Below, one piece after another: positions 37,327 to 44,718 of a DNA stretch of 64,000 bases. Source of the stretch: Vibrio sinaloensis (GTDB lineage: Bacteria; Pseudomonadota; Gammaproteobacteria; Enterobacterales; Vibrionaceae); contig NZ_JWLV01000001.1 of the NCBI RefSeq assembly GCF_000808535.1, forward strand, positions 434,001-498,000, read 5' to 3'. Both the position numbers and the translations under genes were made by a program. The notes under the pieces were generated by a model. That model made no database searches and was not told the DNA's origin. It worked only from the letters and a program-made list of their open reading frames with translations. Position 1 is the first letter of the stretch; every line of letters begins with the position of its first letter.

Positions 37327-37716
37327 TCAGTATCGACTGTTCATTCCATAACGATTGGAGAAGTCGTCTTCCATTGCCCCACCTTTCCATTGGGATGGGG
37401 CAACAAGTTTGAGTATGTCCATTGCCGTATACTCTTCTCCTGAGAAAATCTTGTTCGCCAGTTCAACACGTAGCTTGTCAAGCTCAGCCTGACTCAAGTC
37501 GAGTTTCTCACTTGCTTGCTCGTCAAGCTCATTGCAGAAAAGCGCAACATTGTAGTGCAGGTAACGTTTAGAGGCATTCACTCGTTTCGAAGTCTGAATA
37601 ACCTGTCCGCAAGAGTAAAATTCTCTTGAACCATAGCCTTTGATCAATTCAGGTGACATCTTTGCAATCATCTTACGTAAGATTCTGCGTTTAAAAAAAG
37701 ATCGAAATATCGGCAT
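37327..37716 (-). CDS. DUF6559-like small basic protein
   Basis: 129 residues, soluble, strongly basic at the N-terminus (FFKRRILRKMIAK). It contains SREFYSCGQVIQTSKR and a C-terminal APSQWKGGAMEDDFSNRYG. I associate this pattern with DUF6559, of unknown function. Strong SD GAGGAG eight bases before the ATG. Convergent with the BCCT gene. Its promoter must lie between 37717 and about 37800, just upstream of the divergent small-RNA candidate. Confidence 0.7.
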   Translation of the reverse strand: MPIFRSFFKRRILRKMIAKMSPELIKGYGSREFYSCGQVIQTSKRVNASKRYLHYNVALFCNELDEQASEKLDLSQAELDKLRVELANKIFSGEEYTAMDILKLVAPSQWKGGAMEDDFSNRYGMNSRY

Positions 37717-37821
37717 TTATACTCCTCGATTATGGTTATCCGGCCACTATACCACGCAACATGTCGCGATCGATATCACTCCCCATGCGTCTTTTTTGCT
37801 TTTCATTTTTGGAAATTATCT

Positions 37822-37850
37822 TTGCACATTTGATGTTTAACGCATAATAA
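37822..37850 (+). promoter_or_regulatory. Promoter of small-RNA candidate
   Basis: TTGCAC (37822-37827), 17-base spacer, TAATAA (37845-37850). It is a good sigma-70 match with no gene directly downstream other than the transcript unit that ends at 38017. Confidence 0.55.
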
Positions 37851-37856
37851 CAAAAG

Positions 37857-38017
37857 TGTTACTTTATCTCTCATTGGTTACACCGTTTTAAAATCACGCT
37901 CAAGCGCTTAATCTTTTTTAACGGCGAGTATATGGATGTAAAACCAAACATTTCCAACTAAACAATTGACTAATTGTTACCTTTTGCCCGCATAGTCTTT
38001 GCTATGCGGGCTTTTTT
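37857..38017 (+). ncRNA. Candidate small RNA or leader/attenuator (about 160 nt)
   Basis: A promoter-like pair ends at 37850 and a textbook rho-independent terminator ends at 38017, with no protein gene of normal size between them. Within the unit are a 7-bp dyad AACAATT / AATTGTT (37961-37967, 37972-37978) and a possible 9-codon peptide, MDVKPNISN, from ATG at 37933 with GGCGAG upstream. Two readings are possible: a trans-acting sRNA, or a leader with a short peptide and attenuator in front of the TetR-RND operon. The TetR gene has its own promoter and operators downstream, which favours an independent RNA. Prediction from sequence only. Confidence 0.5.
37986..38017 (+). terminator. Orphan rho-independent terminator
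   Basis: Perfect 10-bp GC-rich stem GCCCGCATAG (37986-37995) / CTATGCGGGC (38002-38011), 6-base loop, then TTTTTT (38012-38017). It is one of the strongest terminators in the window and is not preceded by a normal gene on its strand. Confidence 0.9.
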
Positions 38018-38056
38018 CTGATGAGCGCGACTTCCTCTTCAACCAATTGGCATAAA

Positions 38057-38135
38057 TTAATCAATTGATTAAATAGTGTTGAATTAATCACCTGTTAACT
38101 TGCGTGCAACCCCCTATAATTAATCATCTGTTTAA
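38057..38135 (+). promoter_or_regulatory. TetR-gene promoter with three related operator repeats
   Basis: Three 16-bp related sites: a perfect palindrome TTAATCAATTGATTAA (38057-38072), TTAATCACCTGTTAAC (38084-38099) and TTAATCATCTGTTTAA (38120-38135). A consensus -10, TATAAT (38115-38120), abuts the third, and the second overlaps the -35 region. The placement predicts autorepression of the TetR-MFP-RND operon by its own regulator. Confidence 0.75.
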
Positions 38136-38152
38136 TTATTAGAGCGAATCAC

Positions 38153-38812
38153 ATGCCCCCCGTTCAACGAAAAGTCGGCAGGCCAAGCGAAAAGACACAA
38201 GCACGAGAAAGCTTGATTACGCAATCTCGAGAGCTGTTTACCGTGATGCCTTACGAAAAAGTGTCAACGCGCTTGATTGCCCAGCGTGCTGGCGTCAATG
38301 TCGCCATGATTCGCTACTACTTTGGCAGTAAAGAAGGATTGTTCGAGGCAATGCTTCGCGAGACGATGGCGCCTATGCAAGAACAAATGGCCAAGTTACT
38401 CGCCAACGGTTCCCAAGCCAATTTCTTGGATATTATGCGTACCTATTACCGTGAAATGATCAAAGTGCCACAGTTTCCTCGTTTGGTGATGCAAGTCATG
38501 AACATGTCACCATCTGAGACACAAAGGAAACTGCTTGAAAAAGTGTTCATGGATGTCACGCAGCCCATGCAGCACCTGATGTTTGAGAAAATGACTGGGG
38601 GTGGGATTCTCAAACCCGGCGCGGATCCGAAGCTGTGCAAAGTTTCTTACATTAGCTTGATGGTCTTTCCGTTTATCGCTCCCCCCGCGATGCTTGCCAT
38701 CCACGGGATCGAACTCAATCAAGAATTCCTCGACAAATTACTCGAACACAATATTGAAATGATGAAATTTGGATTTCTCAATACGCAAGGTATCGCCGAT
38801 GAAAATCAATAA
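38153..38812 (+). CDS. TetR family repressor of RND efflux operon
   Basis: 219 residues. The N-terminal helix-turn-helix is LITQSRELFTVMPYEKVSTRLIAQRAGVNVAMIRYYFGSKEGLFEAML (about 22-69), a standard TetR domain. The remainder is a ligand-binding helical domain with no specific match. Its 3' end overlaps the adaptor gene by 14 bases, so it is the first gene of a TetR-adaptor-pump operon. Upstream repeats fit autoregulation, with release by a pump substrate. SD is weak (AGAGCG). Confidence 0.93.
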   Translation: MPPVQRKVGRPSEKTQARESLITQSRELFTVMPYEKVSTRLIAQRAGVNVAMIRYYFGSKEGLFEAMLRETMAPMQEQMAKLLANGSQANFLDIMRTYYREMIKVPQFPRLVMQVMNMSPSETQRKLLEKVFMDVTQPMQHLMFEKMTGGGILKPGADPKLCKVSYISLMVFPFIAPPAMLAIHGIELNQEFLDKLLEHNIEMMKFGFLNTQGIADENQ

Positions 38813-40109
38813 GAAACTTCTGTTCTTTCCCGCCCTTGCTGTGGGAGTTATCGCACTGGTCACAGCGATAAAAATGAAACCTCAATTGCCAGTCAAACCT
38901 GCTGGCGATCGCGCTCGAATCGTTGAAACCATACCACTTGAGCTGCGTGCTAGCGCCCCACTCGCGATTGGCTTTGGAAAAGTTGAGCCAAAAGTGGAAT
39001 GGAAAGCGATCGCCGAAGTGTCGGGAAGAGTCGTATACAGAAACCCGATGCTACAAAAAGGTCAAGTACTCCAAGCCGGTACTGAAGTCATTCGTATCGA
39101 CCCGCTCGACTACGAGCTCAAACTGGTTCAAGCCCAAGCTGATCTCAAATCTGCCCAAACTTCTTTAGCTAAGCTAAGCCAAGAAGAAGCCAACCTAAAG
39201 CAAACGCTAAAAATTGAGAAAAACCGCCTCGCGATTGCCAATAAAGAGTTGGAGCGCAAGCAAAACCTGCGCAAAAAAGGGCTGACTTCTCAATCCGATG
39301 TTGACCAGCAAACCCAAAGTGCGTTGTCGCAACGTAAGATCGTGCTGGATATTGAAAATCAAATTGGTCTCATGCCCGATGAGAAAAGAGTGGCTCAAGC
39401 TTTGGTGAAAGTGAACGGTTCTAAAGTCGAAGAGGCGCAGCGCTCGCTAGAAAAAACCATCATCACTTTGCCCTACGACCTGCGTATTGCAGAAGTAGAC
39501 ATCGAGCAAGACCAAGTGGTCAATCAACAGCAAACGATGATTGTTGCCCACGGCATCAACACCATGGAGGTGGAGGCGCAATTGTCCATTCACGACATGC
39601 ATACGCTCGCGTCCAGCCTTGGCGAGTTCGAGCGTGACACGTCGGGCATTCCCAAACCTGATACCTCCTTCATCAATGCGCGTATTGAGCTAAATAGCGG
39701 CAACGTTACCGCCACTTGGCCTGCGAAAGTCTCGCGTATCAGTGAAACCGTCGACCCAAATCAGGCGACTGCGGGCGTGATTTTAGAGATCACTCAAGAC
39801 TATCGCGATCTCAACCCAGCCTCTGCTCCACCACTGGTTAACGGCATGTTTGTGCGTGCCTATATCGAAGGACAAGCCAACCCAAACTGGGTGATCCCTG
39901 AGCGCGCACTGCATGGCAACAAAGTCTATCTATTGAATGATCTTAATCAGCTGGATATCCGCCCGGTGGAAGTGCTGTATCGCCGCGATAACCAAGTAAT
40001 CATTGATGGTGATTTCGAACAAGGCGAAAAGTTGATTCTGAACGATTTGCTTCCCGCAATTGAAGGGATGCAACTGAAAGAAGCCACCGCAGAGGAGCCA
40101 AATGTATGA
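38799..40109 (+). CDS. RND efflux periplasmic adaptor (MFP)
   Basis: 436 residues from ATG 38799. An N-terminal signal-anchor (about 5-24) leads to a membrane-fusion protein: lipoyl half-motif KAIAEVSGRVVYRNPMLQKGQVLQAGTEVIRIDP, a coiled-coil hairpin (about 108-200, with the KAELERKQNLRKKGLTSQSDVDQ-type turn) and a beta-barrel region. It links the inner-membrane pump to an outer-membrane channel. It starts within the TetR gene and overlaps the pump gene by four bases (ATGA), so stoichiometric expression is expected. No outer-membrane factor gene is present; TolC probably serves. Confidence 0.92.
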   Translation: MKINKKLLFFPALAVGVIALVTAIKMKPQLPVKPAGDRARIVETIPLELRASAPLAIGFGKVEPKVEWKAIAEVSGRVVYRNPMLQKGQVLQAGTEVIRIDPLDYELKLVQAQADLKSAQTSLAKLSQEEANLKQTLKIEKNRLAIANKELERKQNLRKKGLTSQSDVDQQTQSALSQRKIVLDIENQIGLMPDEKRVAQALVKVNGSKVEEAQRSLEKTIITLPYDLRIAEVDIEQDQVVNQQQTMIVAHGINTMEVEAQLSIHDMHTLASSLGEFERDTSGIPKPDTSFINARIELNSGNVTATWPAKVSRISETVDPNQATAGVILEITQDYRDLNPASAPPLVNGMFVRAYIEGQANPNWVIPERALHGNKVYLLNDLNQLDIRPVEVLYRRDNQVIIDGDFEQGEKLILNDLLPAIEGMQLKEATAEEPNV

Positions 40110-43100
40110 TTCGCTTCTTTGCCAAACACCCAACGGCAGCCAACTTGCTGATGCTGACTTTGCTGCTTCTTGGTATTACCTCATTGCCCAATATCAAACG
40201 CGAAACCTTCCCCGAGTTTGATCCTCCGTACATCATGGCGGGAGTAGTCTACCCGGGAGCCTCCCCACTAGAGGTTGAAGAGAGCATCTGTGTGCGTATG
40301 GAAGACGCCGTTGATGGGCTAGCCAATATTGAAGAGACCCAATGTGAAGCGGTAGAGGGCTCGGCTCGATTAATACTGAAGCTTAATGAAAAAGCCGATA
40401 TCAGCCGGATGCTCGTCGATGTCCAAACGCAGATTAACGCCATCAACGACTTCCCTCAAGAAATTGAGTCGCCCGTTGTTCAAGAGTTAGATTGGAACGA
40501 ACCGGTTGTTGATGTGGCGATTACCGCAGACACTACTTGGCCAGAACTCAAAGCGTACGCAGAGCAGCTTAAGCGAACGTTAAAGCTCGATTACGATGTC
40601 TCCTTGGTCGATGTAGCAGGCTTTTCTGACCATCAATATCGAGTCGAACTCGACACTCAGGCAATTCGTCAGCTCGGGTTAAGCGTCGGTGATATTGCTG
40701 AGCAAATTGGGCGTCAAAATGTCAAATTACCCAGCGGTAATATTGAAACGCCCGATAAGCACTTTCTGATTCGATTTGATGAGCGTCGTATAACACCTGA
40801 AGCGCTAGAAACCATTGTGGTTGGTTCGGGTCCAAATGGCTCTCTCATTCGCCTCAAGGACATTGCCACCATTACAGACCGTTTTGAACTTGATGAACAA
40901 AAGGTGCTGTTTGATGGTCATCCGTCTGCCCTGCTGAAAATCAGTAAAAATAAAGAAGATGACGCGCTGCGAATCAAAGAACGAGTCTCCCAGTTTGTTC
41001 TCGACCAACAGGCCATCGCTCCCGATGGTGTCACGTTAGAACTGACCAATGACCTATCCTCTGTCCTTTGGGATCGTCTCACCATGATGGTCAGCAACGG
41101 CTGGCAAGGTATTGTCTTGGTGTTTGCGACCATGTGGCTTTTCTTTAGTCTACGCTACTCTTTTTGGGTGGCGGCGGGATTGCCGGTTGCCTTTTTAGGA
41201 GGTTTGTTCCTAATGGCGCAACTGGGGCTGTCGATTAACATCATGTCTTTAGTCGGGTTGCTCATGGCGATTGGTATCATGATGGACGACGCCATTGTGA
41301 TTGCCGAATCGATTGCTGCCCACCTAGACAGAGGAGAAGAGATAGATAATGCGGTTATCAAAGGCGTTAAAAAAGTACTCCCGGGCGTTATTTCATCGTT
41401 CTTAACGACGGTGTGCATCTTCGGCAGCTTACTCTTTTTACAAGGCGAAATGGGCGCGGTGCTCAAGGCGGTGCCTCAAGTTCTCATTTTGGTCCTCACT
41501 CTCAGCCTTGTGGAAGCCTTTTTGATTCTGCCAAACCACCTCTCTCATTCACTTCACAAAGAGAAGCGAGAAAAATCACCCGCTAAATTCAAGAAGAAGC
41601 TGCTTGATGGCTTTGAGAATTTTCGTAATACCAAACTGGTGTCAGCGGTGGATAAAGTGGTCGAGTATCGCTACGCCTTTATTGGTGGCGTGATTACCCT
41701 GTTACTGATTTCGGTGGCAACGATAGTCGGCGGGATACTCAAGTTTCAGCCATTCCCGGAACTCGACGGCGACATCGCTGAGGCGCGCATCATTTTGCCT
41801 CCAGGCTCTTCGCTCTCGCAAACCGAATACGTGGTAGAAAAAATCGTCGCATCGGCGGAGAAGCTCGGCAAACAGTGGAGTACAGAAAAAGAAAACGGCA
41901 CGCCTTTGGTCGAGCACATCACAAGCCAGTTCAACGCCAATGCCGATGCCAATGAATCTGGACCTCACATCGCAACGGTTAGGCTAGACCTACTTGGTGC
42001 GGAAAGCAGAAATACCCTTATCGACGAGTTTATCTCCGCATGGCGAGCAGATGTCGGAGAGCTAGCACAGCCGATTTCTTTGGTGTTTAAACAACCCACA
42101 ATGGGCCCCGGTGGTCGCGCCATTGAGATTCGAGCCAAGCATGACGATCTTGAAGCATTGAAAGCAGCCTCGATTGATATCCAGCAATATTTGAACGAGT
42201 TTGATGGTGTTCATGGCGTGCTCGATGACATGCGCATGGGCAAAGAAGAAGTCTTGGTCAAATTGAGACCGGGCGCAGAAACCTATGGTGTCAATGGTCA
42301 ACTCATCGCGAGCCAGCTCAGAGCCGCCTTCTTTGGCCAAACCGCGGATGAAATCCAAGTTGGCGTTGAGAACATTTCCATCGAAGTTCGTTTGGATAAA
42401 GTACAAGCTGGTGACTTACAACAGTTGGCAAACTTCCCAATCATAATGCCAGATGGTAGCCAAATTCCTCTGGCGTCGATTGCAACGCTCGATTTTCAGC
42501 GTAACTATGTGCGTATTCAACGTATCGATGGCCTACGTACCATCAGCGTGTTTGGCGATACCGACAATACCAAAGCCAACTCGACCGCAATCATTCGCCA
42601 ATTCCAGCAAGAAGAAGCCCCTAAGCTACTGAAGAAGTATCCTGGGTTACGTTTCGACTTTGAAGGTGAGGCAAAAGACACCGCGGAAACGGGCGCATCC
42701 ATGGGTAAAGGCTTTGCATTGGGACTGTTTGGCGTTTTTGCCATTCTTAGCTATCAATTCCGCAGCTATCTCGAACCTTTTGTTGTGATGCTGGCCATTC
42801 CTCTCGCCTTTATTGGCGTGGTCTGGGGGCATATCCTTCTTGGCCACTCACTGAGTATGCCAAGCATGATGGGATTTGTGTCTCTGGCTGGTATCGTGGT
42901 CAACGACTCCATATTATTGGTGCAATATATAAGGCATCACGTTGATGAAGGGGACAGCGTTCATGACTCTGTGGTTAAAGCCAGCAGAGAACGGTTTAGA
43001 GCGGTATTTTTAACCTCGATGACAACAGCGGCGGGGCTATTACCTTTGCTAACAGAGACAAGTTTACAGGCTCAGGTGATTCAGCCTCTGGTGATTTCCA

Positions 43101-43207
43101 TTGTCTTTGGTATCTTCGCCTCGACACTCCTCGTCCTGTTTATGATCCCAGCAGCCTATGCGATTTTGGCTGACTTCGGCCTCGTTCATAAACATGAGGA
43201 GATTTAA
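40106..43207 (+). CDS. RND family efflux pump, inner membrane
   Basis: 1033 residues, full length for the AcrB/MMPL type. TM1 near residue 10-28, then a periplasmic domain, a TM2-6 block with GLLMAIGIMMDDAIVIAE (the proton-relay Asp-Asp in TM4), a second periplasmic domain, and TM8-12 with SLAGIVVNDSILLVQYIR. It belongs to a branch common in marine gammaproteobacteria; the substrate is unknown. Encoded with its TetR repressor and adaptor. A strong bidirectional terminator follows. Confidence 0.95.
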   Translation: MIRFFAKHPTAANLLMLTLLLLGITSLPNIKRETFPEFDPPYIMAGVVYPGASPLEVEESICVRMEDAVDGLANIEETQCEAVEGSARLILKLNEKADISRMLVDVQTQINAINDFPQEIESPVVQELDWNEPVVDVAITADTTWPELKAYAEQLKRTLKLDYDVSLVDVAGFSDHQYRVELDTQAIRQLGLSVGDIAEQIGRQNVKLPSGNIETPDKHFLIRFDERRITPEALETIVVGSGPNGSLIRLKDIATITDRFELDEQKVLFDGHPSALLKISKNKEDDALRIKERVSQFVLDQQAIAPDGVTLELTNDLSSVLWDRLTMMVSNGWQGIVLVFATMWLFFSLRYSFWVAAGLPVAFLGGLFLMAQLGLSINIMSLVGLLMAIGIMMDDAIVIAESIAAHLDRGEEIDNAVIKGVKKVLPGVISSFLTTVCIFGSLLFLQGEMGAVLKAVPQVLILVLTLSLVEAFLILPNHLSHSLHKEKREKSPAKFKKKLLDGFENFRNTKLVSAVDKVVEYRYAFIGGVITLLLISVATIVGGILKFQPFPELDGDIAEARIILPPGSSLSQTEYVVEKIVASAEKLGKQWSTEKENGTPLVEHITSQFNANADANESGPHIATVRLDLLGAESRNTLIDEFISAWRADVGELAQPISLVFKQPTMGPGGRAIEIRAKHDDLEALKAASIDIQQYLNEFDGVHGVLDDMRMGKEEVLVKLRPGAETYGVNGQLIASQLRAAFFGQTADEIQVGVENISIEVRLDKVQAGDLQQLANFPIIMPDGSQIPLASIATLDFQRNYVRIQRIDGLRTISVFGDTDNTKANSTAIIRQFQQEEAPKLLKKYPGLRFDFEGEAKDTAETGASMGKGFALGLFGVFAILSYQFRSYLEPFVVMLAIPLAFIGVVWGHILLGHSLSMPSMMGFVSLAGIVVNDSILLVQYIRHHVDEGDSVHDSVVKASRERFRAVFLTSMTTAAGLLPLLTETSLQAQVIQPLVISIVFGIFASTLLVLFMIPAAYAILADFGLVHKHEEI

Positions 43208-43216
43208 CTCATAGTA

Positions 43217-43243
43217 AAAAAGCGGCTATCAAGCCGCTTTTTT
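43217..43243. terminator. Bidirectional terminator
   Basis: 11-bp stem AAAAAGCGGCT (43217-43227) / AGCCGCTTTTT (43232-43242), ATCA loop, T-runs on both strands. It sits between the convergent pump and adhesin genes. Confidence 0.92.
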
Positions 43244-43253
43244 AAACCCTAAT

Positions 43254-44261
43254 TTACCATGAGAACTGCACACCAGCGCCGCCCATGACATCAGAAGAAA
43301 TGTTTTTCGTTCCGCTTGCGTAGTTAACAGTGCCTGACACACTCCAACCAGTTCCTTCAAATGAGTGAGCCACACCAATTGCAACCGCTTCAACATCACC
43401 AGCGAAGCCTACACCTGCACCAAATGCCGTTTGACCGTTTGCAACCATTGGGCGAGCGTTAACCGTCGCATGTAAACTCGCACCTACTTGGTCCATTCTA
43501 TCTTCCATTTTTAGAAAACGTTGATTGGTTTCCGCTGCAAAAGCTTCAAAGTCGGCACGAAGGTCATCCACATCACTACGAGGTAAGCCTGCAATCACAT
43601 CATCGTTAATCGGAGCCTCAATGGATGGTTCCTCTGGTGATGGACGGTCTGGGCTGTTATCTACTGGCGGTTGAGTTGGCGCTTGCTGATTCGCTTCACC
43701 TTGGTAAATGGTATTGCCGTCAGAATCCGTCACTACCCAATCACCATTGGCATCTTTAGTTGCGTAGAATCGGTCTCCGTCCGCGTTCACACCCTCCCAA
43801 ACACCATCTTGGCTTCCAACAATTCGATAGTTTTCACCGTTTACTAAAATATCGCGATCATTTTTGCCACTCACAACATAGTCCAACTTCCCTTCTGTCG
43901 TGTTGTCACCGCCCCACATTGGTGGCTGTTTTTCTGGGCGTGGTGGCTGAGGCTCAAGACCAAATCCACCATCAAAATCGACATGATCGCCGTGGATTCT
44001 GTTAACCAGGTTTCCGTCAGCGCCAAAAACTTCATAGTGGCCTTCTTGGTTTTTCTTCACATAGAATACATTGCCATTTTCATCTTGAAGCGCCTGAACT
44101 TTATCACCCAGCCCACTATCAACCGCGGTGTAAGTGTTGCCATTTGAGTCAGTGACTACGCCAGTGCTGTCATCGACTGACCAGTTGTACCATGCCATAG
44201 CAGGAGCTGCAGTGAGTCCAAATGAAGCGATGATTGATGTGATAAGTAATTGCTTTTTCAT
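43254..44261 (-). CDS. Short YadA-anchor trimeric autotransporter-like protein
   Basis: 335 residues. The signal peptide is about 1-23 (ends AMA-W). The passenger has two related segments of about 60 residues rich in D-x-(D/N)-G-(N/D) turns (DENGNVFYVKKN, NADGDRFYATKD, TDSDGNTIYQG). A Pro/Gln-rich linker follows (about 190-225), then a short coiled coil (DLRADFEAFAAETNQRFLKMEDRM) and a C-terminal YadA-type four-strand membrane anchor (about 262-335: AFGAGVGFAGDVEAVAIGVAHSF, ending GAGVQFSW with a terminal aromatic). It would form a trimeric outer-membrane barrel with a very small surface domain. Start 44261 with GGAAG upstream. Ligand unknown. Confidence 0.82.
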   Translation of the reverse strand: MKKQLLITSIIASFGLTAAPAMAWYNWSVDDSTGVVTDSNGNTYTAVDSGLGDKVQALQDENGNVFYVKKNQEGHYEVFGADGNLVNRIHGDHVDFDGGFGLEPQPPRPEKQPPMWGGDNTTEGKLDYVVSGKNDRDILVNGENYRIVGSQDGVWEGVNADGDRFYATKDANGDWVVTDSDGNTIYQGEANQQAPTQPPVDNSPDRPSPEEPSIEAPINDDVIAGLPRSDVDDLRADFEAFAAETNQRFLKMEDRMDQVGASLHATVNARPMVANGQTAFGAGVGFAGDVEAVAIGVAHSFEGTGWSVSGTVNYASGTKNISSDVMGGAGVQFSW

Positions 44262-44455
44262 ATGTGTGACTTCCGATTGATGTTCAAAGTTGATATGTGC
44301 ATTTTGAACATTCACTTGAGTTATTAGAAATCACAATTCAAAATAACCTTAATAAGTATCACTTATCACCAATCAAGCTTGATTTCACCGTCACTTGTTA
44401 TCGATATTGAATATCGTTACCCTTCATTCAACCAATCAAAAGGATAAAAACTGAT

Positions 44456-44674
44456 ATGAGAACGACTCTTAGGGAAAAGGTCATTACAGTCTGCAACAAG
44501 AAAATCGCGCAGAAAGGCGATAATGTCGGCGTCTCATTCTATGCATTTTTTGCTAACAAGAATGATGACCCAGAGTTACTAATGGAAGCAGCTACTTGGT
44601 GGATTCAAACCCACAAACTCGATCATTTTGAAAAAGCACATAAGATTATCGAAATGGTCGAAGCGGGGAAATAG
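44456..44674 (+). CDS. Small conserved protein, DUF6500-like (72 aa)
   Basis: 72 residues, soluble, with a distinctive FYAFFANKNDDPELLMEAATWWIQTHKLDHFEKA core that I associate with DUF6500. AAGGA lies about ten bases upstream of the ATG. It stands alone between the adhesin and the second efflux operon, with a terminator after it. Function unknown. Confidence 0.7.
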   Translation: MRTTLREKVITVCNKKIAQKGDNVGVSFYAFFANKNDDPELLMEAATWWIQTHKLDHFEKAHKIIEMVEAGK

Positions 44675-44689
44675 TCGAATTAAGAAAAG

Positions 44690-44714
44690 AAAGGCGGAGA
44701 ACAACTCCGCCTTT
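44690..44714. terminator. Bidirectional terminator hairpin
   Basis: 10-bp stem AAAGGCGGAG (44690-44699) / CTCCGCCTTT (44705-44714), 5-base loop, between the convergent small gene and the leftward RND pump gene. Confidence 0.8.
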
Positions 44715-44718
44715 GATA

